Of a stretch of DNA of 64,000 bases, positions 45,923 through 55,591 are shown in pieces. The position numbers and the translations under genes were made by a program. Below the pieces are notes generated by a model. The model was not told the origin of the DNA. It worked only from the letters and a program-made list of their open reading frames with translations, and did no database searches. Source of the DNA: Bog-473 sp963751335 (GTDB lineage Bacteria; Actinomycetota; Acidimicrobiia; Acidimicrobiales; RAAP-2); contig CAVVUB010000008.1 of assembly GCA_963751335.1 (NCBI GenBank), forward strand, positions 1,674,001 to 1,738,000, written 5' to 3'. Numbering within the stretch: the first letter of the stretch is position 1; each line of letters opens with the position of its first letter.

Positions 45923-46779
45923 TGGACGGCTCCTTGTCGCGCCGGCGCGGCGCTGTTGGTCGGGTAGAAGGCGTGGGGGAAGCCGACGCTGCCGGCGGCC
46001 GCCGGGAGTGCGGCCGCGGTGCCGGGCGCCAGCGAAATGAGCTGGGGTGCGCCGGCCATCATGAGCGCCTGGACAGCGAGGAGCACCGAGACGTGTTGGG
46101 CCTCGATCCCCATGACGCTGGCGAAGAGGGCCTTGTTGGTCGTCTTCGTGGCCAGGACCGTGTCCTTGATGTAGGTCTCGGCGGCGATGTTTTCCAGTTC
46201 CATGGCCAGTCCTACGACACCGAGCGCCCCTTGGGCTGCGCTGGCCCCGCTGAGGCTGGCCACCGCCTTGTTGACCACCGGGACGAAAGCTGGGTCCGGC
46301 TTGTCCTGGACCTTGCCCCCGAGCGACTTGGCGGCTGCGTTGAACGCGTCGGCGTGTTGGACGTGCTGACCCATGGTGACCTGGGCGAACTTGGTGATGA
46401 CCGGGTTGGCCGCCGACCCGCCGATGTAAGGCAGGGTGAGCGCCGTCTTGTAGGTGCCCACGGCCAGGTTCTCGATGGAGGCGGCCGTCTGGAGGATCTG
46501 AACGTCGGTCGAGCTGGCTGCCCCGGCGGAGGAGGCCAAGACGCCGACAAGGGCGGCGCCTCCCGCCGCACCCAGAACAGTCGCCTTGGAAAAACTCGAA
46601 GCGAGGGCCCGGCTGTGCTCGGTGTGAAAGGCGCGGTTGGCCTCGACGTCGATGCCACCCGATCCGTGCCCGCACTCGACGATCTCGTCAAGCGCGCCGC
46701 GTGTGGGACGCAGTGCATCGGCCTGCAGATCTTGTGACTCTTCGAGCAACTCGGAGAGCGCCCGGGAATCTCCCGTCAT
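45919..46779 (-). CDS. Membrane-anchored or exported ferritin-like protein, paralogue
   Basis: 286 residues from ATG 46779, AGGAGG 4 bases upstream. An acidic cytosolic leader of about 60 residues is followed by a hydrophobic segment (VLGAAGGAALVGVLASSAGA) without twin arginines, then ferritin-like helices: ASIENLAVGTY, GQHVQHADAFN, MELENIAAETY, MGIEAQHVSVL. The same four metal-binding helices occur in the next gene, so the two arose by duplication and may form a hetero-oligomer. First gene of a three-gene operon with the Tat ferritin and cupredoxin. Confidence 0.82.
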   Translation of the reverse strand: MTGDSRALSELLEESQDLQADALRPTRGALDEIVECGHGSGGIDVEANRAFHTEHSRALASSFSKATVLGAAGGAALVGVLASSAGAASSTDVQILQTAASIENLAVGTYKTALTLPYIGGSAANPVITKFAQVTMGQHVQHADAFNAAAKSLGGKVQDKPDPAFVPVVNKAVASLSGASAAQGALGVVGLAMELENIAAETYIKDTVLATKTTNKALFASVMGIEAQHVSVLLAVQALMMAGAPQLISLAPGTAAALPAAAGSVGFPHAFYPTNSAAPARQGAVQ

Positions 46780-46850
46780 GTGACCTCCTCAGTCAGTGAA
46801 CTGCCCTTGTTCGGAGGCGTCCACGACGTGGATGTCGAAACGGGTCGCTC

Positions 46851-47645
46851 TTACGGCACAGGCGCCAGGCGCGCACAGGCCCGCGTGAGCAAATGGAGGT
46901 TCTCCTGCCCCGGGAGTCGGTCCACGCGGCGGTCGATCCGCTCGATCATTTCGCGGCCCTTCTCACCATCGAAGAGGTAGCGCACGAGGAACCCGACCTC
47001 GTCCTTGGGCATGACACCCGAACCCACCGGCCGCCACAAGCGCTTCAATGCGCCACGGGTCAACCGGCGCGCCTTCGGGCTGGCCCCGAGTCGGTGCGCC
47101 GCCTCGGATGAGTAGAAGTCGATGTGCCCACCTTCCTGCTTCATGATGCGCCGCAGGAGCTCGCGTAGTGTCGGGTGCGCGGCCTTCTCGGCCAGGCGTG
47201 CGTAGCCGGCCTGCGTCGTCCACTCGTTGATGGCCCCCCAGGTCATGTGGAGCGCAACGAACGCTCGCCCCGAGAAGGCGGCCAGGCCGATCGTGCTCAT
47301 GGTCGTCATGGCCTCGTGCCGGCGCCGTTTGTGCCGCAATTCGGCGATCCGCGGTGCGCCCGCTTCCTCGCCGTGCGCCTCGAGGACGCGTCCGATGGCC
47401 TCGCCGTGCCACATCTCCTCGAAGACCCAACAGGAGAGGAACGAGGTGATCTCGGGCTCCTGGTGCGCGGGCGTCAGCAGGAGGTCGCGCAGGTAGCAGA
47501 CCGTGTGGTGCTCGACGTCGTGCATGTAGCGAAGTGCCCGCACGGCGTCGGGGGCGAGGGGCTGGACGCGGAATTCGTCGAAATCGATCCCGTCCAGGTC
47601 CAGCTGGCCGGCCCGGTTCTTGTAGGAATCAATGGTCGTCGGCAT
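46851..47645 (-). CDS. Ferritin-like/di-iron cytosolic protein
   Basis: 264 residues from ATG 47645. Metal-ligand patterns in helices: HDVEHHTVCYLRDLL, CWVFEEMWHGEAIG (ExxH), and KQEGGHIDFYSSEA (ExxH). A basic C-terminal part (RRLTRGALKRLW) follows. The arrangement resembles acyl-ACP-desaturase-like or long-chain di-iron proteins of actinobacteria. It has no signal peptide, so it is the cytosolic member of the cluster. It is divergent from the sigma factor gene (84-base gap). An upstream in-frame extension to 47723 would overlap the promoter zone and is not preferred. Confidence 0.75.
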   Translation of the reverse strand: MPTTIDSYKNRAGQLDLDGIDFDEFRVQPLAPDAVRALRYMHDVEHHTVCYLRDLLLTPAHQEPEITSFLSCWVFEEMWHGEAIGRVLEAHGEEAGAPRIAELRHKRRRHEAMTTMSTIGLAAFSGRAFVALHMTWGAINEWTTQAGYARLAEKAAHPTLRELLRRIMKQEGGHIDFYSSEAAHRLGASPKARRLTRGALKRLWRPVGSGVMPKDEVGFLVRYLFDGEKGREMIERIDRRVDRLPGQENLHLLTRACARLAPVP

Positions 47646-47677
47646 AACGCCTACTATTCGGATCACAGGCCACTCCC

Positions 47678-47696
47678 GGATGGAGGCAAACCATCC
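47678..47696. promoter_or_regulatory. Inverted repeat between di-iron and sigma factor genes
   Basis: GGATGG (47678-47683) and CCATCC (47691-47696) around AGGCAAA in the divergent promoter zone. It could be an operator or a leader hairpin; no ECF promoter pair was identified with confidence. Confidence 0.3.
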
Positions 47697-47729
47697 ACTG
47701 TGGGGTGCGGCGCCGAAGAACATCTACCT

Positions 47730-48301
47730 ATGCCGGACTTGGAAAAGGTCAGCGACGCCCAGCTCGTCACCGCCATCGCTCGCTTCAGCGAGGTCGCCCT
47801 GGCCGAGGTGTACCGGCGCCACGGTGGGGCCGTGTTCGGTCTGGCCAAACGGGTGATGGGGAGCGCATCCGAGGCTGAGGACGTCACCCAGGAGGTCTTC
47901 CTCCGGCTGTGGAACCAGCCCGATCGCTTCGACGCCACCCGCGGCTCGCTGCGTTCGTTCCTCCTGGCGCAGTCGCACGGTCGTGCCGTCGACGTCATCC
48001 GCTCGTCGAGCTCGCGCCGGCGTCGTGAGGCGCGCGACGCCTTCGATACCGCTCGATCCTCCTATGACATGCAGCACGAGGTCTGGGATCTGGCTGTGGC
48101 CGATCAGGTCTCGACCGCCATGGGATCCCTACCCGATGAGGAGCGGCGGGCCATCGAACTGGCGTACTTCGACGGGCGCACCTACCGCGAGGTGGCACAA
48201 CTACTCGGGCAACCAGAGGGTACGGTCAAGAGCAGGATCCGCAACGGCATGCGTCGCATGCGCGCCGTGTTGTTGGATGCCGGTATCAGGGGAGCGGACG
48301 C

Positions 48302-48305
<4 letters not shown>
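47730..48305 (+). CDS. ECF RNA polymerase sigma factor (SigK-like)
   Basis: 191 residues from ATG 47730. Region 2 has LAEVYRRHGGAVFGLAKRVM and ASEAEDVTQEVFLRLWNQ; region 4 has LPDEERRAIELAYFDGRTYR and LLGQPEGTVKSRIRNGMRRMR. The next gene encodes an RskA-type anti-sigma factor with GTGA overlap, the layout of SigK/RskA pairs. It likely drives envelope-stress genes. The neighbouring divergent exported ferritin/cupredoxin genes are candidate targets by position only. Confidence 0.92.
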
Positions 48306-49102
<797 letters not shown>

Positions 49103-49119
49103 CCCCTCGACCCAGCTGT

Positions 49120-49125
49120 TAGCTT
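49120..49125 (+). promoter_or_regulatory. -10 box of leaderless promoter
   Basis: TAGCTT ends 8 bases before ATG 49134; predicted first base 49132. Confidence 0.45.
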
Positions 49126-49133
49126 CGCTGATC

Positions 49134-49973
49134 ATGCCCGAGGAATCCAAGAAGCGACGCCCCATTGAAGTTGGTGCCGAGGCCGAGCCGATCAAGCTCG
49201 GCTCCATGCTGCTCACGGTGGTCGAGCCCCACCGGGGTCACGAGGTGGCCTACAACCGCTGGTACGAGCGCGATCACTTCTACTCGGGCTGCATGGTCGG
49301 TCCGTACAACTTCGCCGGCCGGCGCTGGGTGGCCACGGCCGACCTCAAGGCACTGCGCGACCCCGATCCTTCCGCCATCACCGGCGAGCCCGACCGCGGG
49401 TCCTACGTCGCCCTCTACTGGGTGCTCGACGGCTACTTCGACACGTGGAACCGTTGGGCCCTGCGCCAGGTCAACGCGCTGCACGCGGCCGGGCGCATGT
49501 TCCAAGAGCGCGACCACGTCCACACCTTGCTCTACCACTACAAGTGGGAGCACCGCCGCGATCCCGATGGCGTACCGGTGGAGCTGGCGCTCGACCATCC
49601 CTACCGCGGCCTGGTGGCCGAATTCATCGACGCCGCCGACGGCGTCTCCAACGAGGACCTGTGGGCCTGGCTGCGCAACGAGCACCTGCCGGCGCTCATG
49701 CCGGGCACCGATGCCGATCTGGTCGCCGCCTTCACCCCGATCGCGCTCGAGGTCGACGCCCCCGGCGACGTACCCCGCGAGGCGGCCCGGGACAACCGCA
49801 CCGTCTTGCTGTGGTTCCTCAACACGCCACCCGAGGTGGCCTGGGACCCGGTCATCGCCGAGCACCGGCGCCAGCTCGAAACGGCCGGCAAAGGCAAGGT
49901 GGTGGCTGCGCTGCCTTTCATCCCGACCATCGTCGGGACCGACACCTATACCGACAAGCTTTGGTCTGACTGA
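49134..49973 (+). CDS. Hypothetical protein with EthD-like ferredoxin-fold (DABB) features
   Basis: 279 residues, not assigned to a named family with confidence. The segments VVEPHRGHEVAYNRWYERDHFYSG and, in the second half, TVLLWFLNTPPEVAWDP resemble dimeric alpha/beta-barrel proteins of the EthD group, which carry a NxWYxxDH pattern; two such half-domains may be present. No signal peptide or membrane segment. It starts at a leaderless-type promoter, so it is transcribed separately from the anti-sigma gene. Confidence 0.65.
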   Translation: MPEESKKRRPIEVGAEAEPIKLGSMLLTVVEPHRGHEVAYNRWYERDHFYSGCMVGPYNFAGRRWVATADLKALRDPDPSAITGEPDRGSYVALYWVLDGYFDTWNRWALRQVNALHAAGRMFQERDHVHTLLYHYKWEHRRDPDGVPVELALDHPYRGLVAEFIDAADGVSNEDLWAWLRNEHLPALMPGTDADLVAAFTPIALEVDAPGDVPREAARDNRTVLLWFLNTPPEVAWDPVIAEHRRQLETAGKGKVVAALPFIPTIVGTDTYTDKLWSD

Positions 49974-50013
49974 GCCCGGCGCACGAGTCCGCCTGACGTC
50001 GAGCCGCGGACGG

Positions 50014-50808
50014 CTAGCCCCGTGCCAGAATCTCGACGTGGGTGACCACGAACACGCCGTCGGGTGAGTCGGCCCAGCGGCGCCAGCCTGCGGCGATCTC
50101 CTCGAGCTCCCCGGTCGTGCTGAGCCCGTACTCGACTGCCTGCTCGGCGAAGCGCGAGTAGCGCACGCGGTCGGCCCACAACGAACCCCACCAGTCCCGC
50201 GAGTCGGGGTCGGCGTAGGTCCAGGTCGAGCTCGACACCTCGATGTCGTCGAACCCCGCGGCCCGGGCGATGCCCGCCAGTCGGGGCCCGATGCGGGCGT
50301 CGTGACCGTTGCGCTCGGTCACCGCCAGGTAGAGCGAGAGCCAGCGCTCGAGCGTCGGGTCGCGCGGGGCCCAGGTGAAGGCCGAGTAGTCCGAATCGCG
50401 GGCGGCCGCCAATCCGTCGGGACGCAGGACGCGGCGCATCTCGACCAGCGCGGCCTCGGGCTCCCCAAGGTGCTGCAGCACCTGGTGCAGATGGACCACG
50501 TCGAAGCACTCGTCGGCGTAGGGGAGGGCGAAGAGGTCGCCTACCTCGAAGCGCAGGTTCTCGCGGCCCAGCTCGTCCGCATGCGCCGCCGCCTGGGTCA
50601 CCACGTCGGGGGCGACGTCGAATCCCACCACGTCGCCCGGTGCCACCAGCAGGGCCAGGTCGGCCGTGATGGTTCCTGGGCCGCAGCCCACGTCCAGCAG
50701 GCTCTGACCGGGACGCAGGTGGGGCAGCAGGTAGGCGGACGAGTTCTCAGCCGTGCGCCAGGTGTGGCTGCGCAGCACCGATTCGTGGTGTCCGTGTGTG
50801 TAGGCCAT
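50014..50808 (-). CDS. SAM-dependent methyltransferase (class I)
   Basis: 264 residues from ATG 50808. Motif I LLDVGCGPGTITADLA near residue 38, VVGFDVAPDVV (acidic residue binding the ribose) near 62, and post-motif EVGDLFALPYADECFDVVHLHQVLQHL near 87, as in UbiE/MenG-like methyltransferases. The substrate is unknown; the ArgTrp-rich C-terminus (SSTWTYADPDSRDWWGSLW) is like other actinobacterial small-molecule methyltransferases. It is divergent from the Fpg-like gene with 14 bases between starts. Confidence 0.88.
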   Translation of the reverse strand: MAYTHGHHESVLRSHTWRTAENSSAYLLPHLRPGQSLLDVGCGPGTITADLALLVAPGDVVGFDVAPDVVTQAAAHADELGRENLRFEVGDLFALPYADECFDVVHLHQVLQHLGEPEAALVEMRRVLRPDGLAAARDSDYSAFTWAPRDPTLERWLSLYLAVTERNGHDARIGPRLAGIARAAGFDDIEVSSSTWTYADPDSRDWWGSLWADRVRYSRFAEQAVEYGLSTTGELEEIAAGWRRWADSPDGVFVVTHVEILARG

Positions 50809-50822
50809 GCCACCATTGTGAC

Positions 50823-51686
50823 GTGCCCGAATTGCCCGAGATGCAGGCGCTGGCCGAGCGGCTCGACGCCCTCCTGTCCGACCGGGTCCTGCGTCGGGCT
50901 GATCTGCTCGGCTTCTCTTCCCTCAAGACCTACGCCCCCTCCCCGGGTGATCTCAAGGGTGCCACGCTGACCGCGGTGACCCGCCGGGCCAAATACCTGG
51001 TGTGGCGCTTCGACGACGGGAACCGCATCGTCCTGCACCTGTCGCAAGCGGGCCGACTCGACATCGAGACCCCGCCCAAGAAGACGAAGCCGAGGGGTGC
51101 CGTCGCCCGCTTCGTCTTCGGCGAGGGAACCGGCGGCCTGGACGGAGAGGGCATCGGCATCCTGGTGCGCGAGTACGGCACCCAGCGCAAGGCCTCGTGG
51201 TGGGTGCTCGGGCCCGACGACGAGGGCCCGCTCGCCGACCTTGGTCCCGAACCCGGAAGCGACGAGTTCGCCGACTTCATCCGGACCAGCAACTCCAAGC
51301 GTCACCTCACGACTGACCTGCGCGATCAGCACACGGTGTCGGGCATCGGGCGCGGCTGGGGCGACGACATCCTGCAGCGGGCCAAGCTCTCGCCGTTCGC
51401 GTCACTCAGTTCCCTGAAGCCCGAACAGCGCGAGGCACTGCTCAGCGCGGCGGTCGGGGTGCTCGAGGAGGCGCTCGAACTCGAGCGCCGGCGACCCGGA
51501 GGCCTCTCCGAGTCGAGCCTGGGCGGCCGCTTCAAGGTGCACGGGCGCTTCGGCGAGCCCTGCCCGACGTGCGGTACCAAACTCGAGCGGGTGTCATTCG
51601 AATCCTATGAGATGGCCTACTGTCCGACCTGCCAGACGGGCGGCAAGGTTCTGGCCGACCGTCGTCTGTCCCGCTTGCTCAAGTAA
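50823..51686 (+). CDS. Fpg/Nei family DNA glycosylase
   Basis: Formamidopyrimidine-DNA glycosylase-type base excision repair enzyme. 287 residues from GTG 50823; the processed N-terminus would be Pro-Glu (PELPEMQALAERLD), where Pro is the catalytic nucleophile and Glu the acid, so the start is firm. A helix-two-turn-helix follows (GIGRGWGDDILQRAKLSP), and the C-terminal zinc finger has CPTC near residue 249 and CPTC near 269. Substrate specificity (8-oxoG or oxidised pyrimidines) cannot be set from sequence alone. Confidence 0.9.
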   Translation: MPELPEMQALAERLDALLSDRVLRRADLLGFSSLKTYAPSPGDLKGATLTAVTRRAKYLVWRFDDGNRIVLHLSQAGRLDIETPPKKTKPRGAVARFVFGEGTGGLDGEGIGILVREYGTQRKASWWVLGPDDEGPLADLGPEPGSDEFADFIRTSNSKRHLTTDLRDQHTVSGIGRGWGDDILQRAKLSPFASLSSLKPEQREALLSAAVGVLEEALELERRRPGGLSESSLGGRFKVHGRFGEPCPTCGTKLERVSFESYEMAYCPTCQTGGKVLADRRLSRLLK

Positions 51687-51824
51687 TCCCAAACCGCGAA
51701 TTGCAATCCGGTGCAACCGCCGGGTGCATCCGCCTAGTGACAATGGAACGGCCGGCTCGATTCCGCATATACGTGGATTGCCCACGATGACGTGGACCGA
51801 GCCAACATACGGAAGGAGCCGACC

Positions 51825-52928
51825 GTGTCCAAAGCCAATTCTGCCTCCTCGAAGACGACCTGGGTAGGCCTCGACGTCCACCGGGACTCGATCACCTCAG
51901 CTGTGCTCACCCCGGATAAAGAGACCCCCGTCGTCGATCGCTGGTTCCACGACGAGCCGAGCGTGCGGCGCTTTGTCGGGACGCTCGGTGAACCGGCGCT
52001 CGTACGCCTCTGCTACGAGGCGGGCCCGACGGGCTATGACCTGGCCCGATTCCTCGGGCGTCTGGGTGTGGCGACCGAGGTGATCGCTCCGTCGCTGATC
52101 CCGAGCGCACCGGGCGCCAAGATCAAGACCGACGCTCGAGACGCCCGGCGCCTCGCCCACCTCTACCGGGCCGGCGAGCTGACCGCGGTGCACATCCCGA
52201 CGCCTGGCGAAGAGGCCATCCGCGACTTGGCGCGCACCCGGGCCGACCTGGTCATCGATCGCACCCGCTGTCGGCACCGGCTCAGTAAGTTCTTGCTCCG
52301 CCATGGTCAGGTCTATCGAGGCGGCGTGGCCTGGACGCTCGCCCATGAGGCGTGGCTGCGCCAGGCGCACTTCGACGACGCCGCGCTCAGGTCGACCTAC
52401 TCGCACTACCGGGCCATCGTGGCCGGACTCGACGCCCACCTCGGCGCCGTCGAGTCCGACCTCAAGATCTACCTCGAGCAGGGGCCCTTCGCCGAAGCGG
52501 TCTCCCGACTGAGCGCCTACCGGGGGATCAGCGAGCTGGGCGCGCTCACCCTCTCGGCCGAGGTGTGTGACTGGCGGCGCTTCCCCCGTGCCACCTCGCT
52601 CATGGGTTTTTGCGGACTCGTCCCTTCTGAGTACTCCAGTGGCGAGCGCAAAGTGCGGGGCCGGATCACCAAGTCGGGCAACCTGCACCTGCGCACCCAG
52701 CTCGTCGAGTCCGCCTGGTCCTACCAGCACCGTCCCGCCGTCGGGGCCACGATCAAGAAGCGCCAAGGGCGCGCCAGCCACGACACCGTCACCCGGGCCT
52801 GGGCCGCCCAACTCCATCTCTGCGCCAAGTTCCGCCGCCTGGCCGAGCGCAAGAGCTCGCGCAACGTCGTGGTCACCGCCATCGCCCGAGAGCTCAGCGG
52901 GTTCCTCTGGGCCGAGATGGCCGCGTGA
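51825..52928 (+). CDS. IS110 family transposase
   Basis: 367 residues. N-terminal RuvC-like DEDD domain: WVGLDVHRDSI (first Asp), CYEAGPTGYDLAR (Glu), and KTDARDARRLAHLY (Asp pair). C-terminal Transposase_20 domain: LSAYRGISELGALTLSAEV and MGFCGLVPSEYSSGERKVRG with the conserved Ser region. GTG 51825 is preferred to the upstream ATG 51792 because GGAAGGAG lies 6-8 bases before it. Recombination in this family is guided by a structured bridge RNA encoded in the element's non-coding end. The frame is intact, so the element may be active. Confidence 0.93.
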   Translation: MSKANSASSKTTWVGLDVHRDSITSAVLTPDKETPVVDRWFHDEPSVRRFVGTLGEPALVRLCYEAGPTGYDLARFLGRLGVATEVIAPSLIPSAPGAKIKTDARDARRLAHLYRAGELTAVHIPTPGEEAIRDLARTRADLVIDRTRCRHRLSKFLLRHGQVYRGGVAWTLAHEAWLRQAHFDDAALRSTYSHYRAIVAGLDAHLGAVESDLKIYLEQGPFAEAVSRLSAYRGISELGALTLSAEVCDWRRFPRATSLMGFCGLVPSEYSSGERKVRGRITKSGNLHLRTQLVESAWSYQHRPAVGATIKKRQGRASHDTVTRAWAAQLHLCAKFRRLAERKSSRNVVVTAIARELSGFLWAEMAA

Positions 52929-53040
52929 GGTGACCAAGACCAACCAGCTCGCCACCTCCGCGGCGCGGAGATGAGCGAGAGTTCCACCATGCGCCGGGGC
53001 AACCGCCGCGGCAGGGAAGATCCCCGTTTGATCTATGCGA

Positions 53041-53056
53041 CCCGGAGTGATCCGGG
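53041..53056 (+). repeat. Hairpin downstream of IS110 transposase
   Basis: CCCGGA (53041-53046) and TCCGGG (53051-53056) with a GTGA loop, just before the right-hand CCTAGTGA. Could be part of an element-encoded RNA or its terminator. Confidence 0.4.
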
Positions 53057-53225
53057 ACGCGTTCCTAGTGAGGGGCACCATCCTGCGCATCGCCGACCTG
53101 CGGTGAGAACCCGCGTACATCAGAGTGGCGGTCCGCCGACCCACTTTGTCCCGGCGCATGGTCGAGTTCTCATTCGTCCCCCGCCACGATCACGCGGGGC
53201 TGAGGCGTAGCAGCCGCCACCCCAT

Positions 53226-53283
53226 CGTCAAGGTCGTTCGTCCTCGCTGCGCTGCGGGCGCTGCACCTTGACGTCGGGACCCC
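53226..53283. ncRNA. Candidate structured RNA or long inverted repeat
   Basis: CGTCAAGGT (53226-53234) pairs perfectly with ACCTTGACG (53275-53283) around a 40-base GC-rich region. It lies in the 446-base gene-free stretch between the IS110 transposase and lexA. It may belong to an IS110 bridge RNA, to another mobile-element remnant, or be incidental. No strand preference is visible. Confidence 0.3.
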
Positions 53284-53306
53284 GTCGCCTGCCAGAAAGC
53301 ATCCAT

Positions 53307-53329
53307 GCGCCGAACCTCTGGTTCGGCGC
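53307..53329 (-). terminator. Terminator hairpin after lexA
   Basis: GCGCCGAAC and GTTCGGCGC (9-bp perfect stem, 5-base loop), 46 bases past the lexA stop, followed on the minus strand by ATGGATGCTTTCT. It probably ends the lexA transcript. The internal GAAC/GTTC spacing of 5 excludes a LexA box. Confidence 0.6.
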
Positions 53330-53374
53330 GCCCACAAAGAACCTGGTTGTACCCACTTGACAAGCCGTTCCACA

Positions 53375-54010
53375 TCAGATCAGTTGGCGCACCACGGTGA
53401 CCACCTTGCCGAAGATGGTCACCTGGTCCGGCTGGTCGAACACCATGGGCTCGTAGGCCGCGTTGGCCGGCGTCAGCACGACCCGGCCCTCCTTGCGGGC
53501 AAACGTCTTCACCGTGGCTTCGCCGTCGTTGATGCCGGCCACCACCACGTCGCCGTTGTCGGCTTCGGGCTGCTGGTGCACCACCACGTAATCCCCGTCG
53601 AAGATGCCGGCGTCGATCATGGAGTCCCCGCGCACGCGGAACATGAACGAGGGACCCGAGCCGGTGAACTGCTCGGGCATGGGCAACAGCTCTTCGACGT
53701 TCTCCTCGGCCAGCACGCCGGTGCCGGCGGCCACGTCGCCCACCAGGGGCACGTTGTGCACCGCGGACGCCGTCAGCCTGGTTGCGCTGTCCTGGTCGAA
53801 GTGGACCTGGATGGCCCGGGGTTTACTCGGGTCGCGGGACAGGTAACCCTCGCGTTGGAGGACGGCGAGATGGGTGTGCACGGTCGCCGAGGAGGCCAGG
53901 CCCACCGCTTCGCCGATCTCGCGGACAGACGGGGGATAGCCCTGCTCCCGCTGGCAGTCCGCGATGTAGTTGAGGATCTGCAGCCGCTTTCCGCTCAGGA
54001 CCTCGGCCAT
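53375..54010 (-). CDS. lexA: LexA repressor
   Basis: SOS regulator. 211 residues from ATG 54010. The N-terminal winged helix (RLQILNYIADCQREQGYPPS, REIGEAVGLASSATVHTHL) recognises the operator; the S24 peptidase domain has the Ala95-Gly96 self-cleavage site (DVAAGTG), catalytic Ser130 (RGDSMIDAGIFDGDYV) and Lys168 (TVKTF). Two LexA boxes flank its promoter, giving autoregulation. Usual actinobacterial neighbours are a LysM protein and nrdR; here those lie 9.4 kb away and point the other way. Confidence 0.97.
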   Translation of the reverse strand: MAEVLSGKRLQILNYIADCQREQGYPPSVREIGEAVGLASSATVHTHLAVLQREGYLSRDPSKPRAIQVHFDQDSATRLTASAVHNVPLVGDVAAGTGVLAEENVEELLPMPEQFTGSGPSFMFRVRGDSMIDAGIFDGDYVVVHQQPEADNGDVVVAGINDGEATVKTFARKEGRVVLTPANAAYEPMVFDQPDQVTIFGKVVTVVRQLI

Positions 54011-54062
54011 CGGCGTCTCCTTTACTGCCCGCCCCGGCGCTCCGCCGGGCCCCCACCGGGGG

Positions 54063-54076
54063 CGAACATTCGTTCG
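54063..54076. promoter_or_regulatory. LexA box 1 of lexA
   Basis: CGAACATTCGTTCG, GAAC-N4-GTTC. It lies just downstream of the predicted lexA transcript start (about 54079). Confidence 0.85.
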
Positions 54077-54085
54077 TGCCCGACC

Positions 54086-54114
54086 AAGATAGCCAGGTCC
54101 GGGCCCCAAAGCAA
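54086..54114 (-). promoter_or_regulatory. lexA promoter
   Basis: On the minus strand: -35 TTGCTT (54114-54109), 17-base spacer, -10 TATCTT (54091-54086); start near 54079, leader about 69 bases. The -35 overlaps LexA box 2. Confidence 0.65.
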
Positions 54115-54125
54115 ACATCTGTTCG
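54112..54125. promoter_or_regulatory. LexA box 2 of lexA
   Basis: CAAACATCTGTTCG; on the other strand CGAACAGATGTTTG. One half-site is degenerate. It overlaps the lexA -35. Confidence 0.7.
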
Positions 54126-54183
54126 CTGTCGGCCTGTTCCGGGAGCGCGTCCGGGCCCCGGAGCGGACCGCGCGCCCGTCGAC

Positions 54184-54189
54184 TTAAGT
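54184..54189 (+). promoter_or_regulatory. -10 box of leaderless DUF2252 promoter
   Basis: TTAAGT ends 6 bases before ATG 54196, placing the first transcribed base on the ATG. Weaker match than the other -10 boxes. Confidence 0.35.
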
Positions 54190-54195
54190 GGGTCC

Positions 54196-55591
54196 ATGCG
54201 ACCCGTGGAAGAGCGGACCATCGTGCCCATCGACGGCATGGCGCACCACGACCTTGTCGCCACGGAGTCCGAGCGCCGGGCCCGGGGCCGAGCCGCCCGT
54301 TCGGACGCGCCCCGCTCGGCCGTCGGGGCCTGGGACGAGCCGTGTCCGCGGCCACGATGCGCTCGAGACCGTGCTGGCCCAGAACGCCATACGCCTGCCC
54401 GAGCTTGCGCCGCTGCGCCACCAGCGCATGGCCCGCTCGCCTTGGAACTACTACCGAGGCGCCGCGGCGGTCATGGCGGCCGACCTCGCCTCGCGCCCAC
54501 ACAGCGGTCTGGAGGTGCAGCTCTGTGGCGATGCTCACGTCCTCAACTTCGGCCTGTGGGCGACGCCCGAGCGCAACCTCAACTTCGACCTGCGGGACTT
54601 CGACGAGACGCTCCCCGGGCCCTTCGAGTGGGACGTGGCCCGGCTGGCGGCCAGCCTCGTCGTCGCGGCGGACGAGAACGGGCTCAAGCCGGGGCGAGGT
54701 CAGACCGCGGTCCGGGCTGCGGTCGACGCCTATCGCGGGCGCATGCGCCGCTACGCCGCCATGCGCGAGCTCGACATCTGGTACGAGGGCACCGAGGTGG
54801 CGCGCTTCGTCGACTACTTCGAGCGGGCCGACCGCGGGCGGGTCAAGGTCTATATCGAGAAGCGCAAGGACAAGCGGACGAGCCGGGGTGCCTTCCCCAA
54901 GCTGACCACAATGGCGCACGGACGACCGCGCATCACGACGGATCCGCCGCTGCGGGTCTGCTTGTCCGACGAGGAGCAGGACGAGATCGTCGACGTGCTC
55001 CTGGCCGCCTATCGGCTCACCCTCCAGGAGGACCGGAGGACGCTCTTCGACCGCTTCACCGAAGCCGACACCGTGCGCCAGGTCGTCGGCGTGGGGAGCG
55101 TGGGCATGCTCGTCTACCTCGTGCTCCTCGAAGGCCGCTCGGGTGCCGACCCGCTCTTTCTCCAGTGCAAGCAGGCCGGGCCATCGGTGTACGAGGCGCA
55201 CCTGCGTCCCGCCGCCCACGCCAATCATGGTGAGCGGGTGGTGGCGGGCAAGCGGATGGTGCAGAGCGCCACCGACCTCTTCGTCGGCTGGGGTGCGCTG
55301 GGCGACCGCGACTTCTACGTGCGCCAGTACCGCGACATGAAGTTGATCCCGACGACGGAGATGATCGCGCCGCGGCTGGCCCGGTTCGCCGCCGCGTGTG
55401 GGTCCACGCTGGCCCGCGCCCATGCCCGTTCAGGCGACCCCGTCGCAATCGACGCCTACCTGGGAAAGGGTGAGGTCTTCACCAAGGCGATGGTGGCGTT
55501 CGCCCGTGACTACGCCGACCAGAACGAGCGTGACCACGCCCGCTTGGTCGATGCCATCCGCGGCGGCGACGTGACCGCCACCCCGGAGTGA
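54196..55591 (+). CDS. DUF2252 family protein (single-base frameshift near N-terminus)
   Basis: About 464 residues. The N-terminus from ATG 54196 (SERRARGRAARSDAPRSAVG) matches DUF2252 in one frame, and the rest (LAPLRHQRMARSPWNYYRGA, LCGDAHVLNFGLWATPERNL, NFDLRDFDETLPGPFEWDVA) in the next. Removing one base at about 54343 joins them as AWDEPVRGHDALETVLA. The GDAHxxNFG and FDxxDFDE motifs resemble aminoglycoside-phosphotransferase/kinase folds, but no substrate is known. It starts divergently from lexA but the LexA boxes are over 60 bases upstream of its -10. Confidence 0.85.

Larger units (their letters stand above)
51733..53071 (+). mobile_element. IS110-family insertion element, ends approximate
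   Basis: An IS110 transposase gene with non-coding DNA on both sides. IS110 elements lack terminal inverted repeats, so ends are hard to read. CCTAGTGA occurs at 51733-51740 and 53064-53071, 1.33 kb apart, a usual length for this family; an 8-base repeat in this much DNA can occur by chance, so the borders are tentative. Confidence 0.35.

Noticed and set aside
52971..53210. 79-codon plus-strand frame after the IS110 transposase
   Set aside because: No ribosome binding site, shadow-type composition, and it overlaps hairpin-forming DNA.
53312..53325. CGAAC...GTTCG near the end of lexA as a LexA box
   Set aside because: Spacing is 5, not 4, and it is part of a 9-bp terminator hairpin downstream of the gene.
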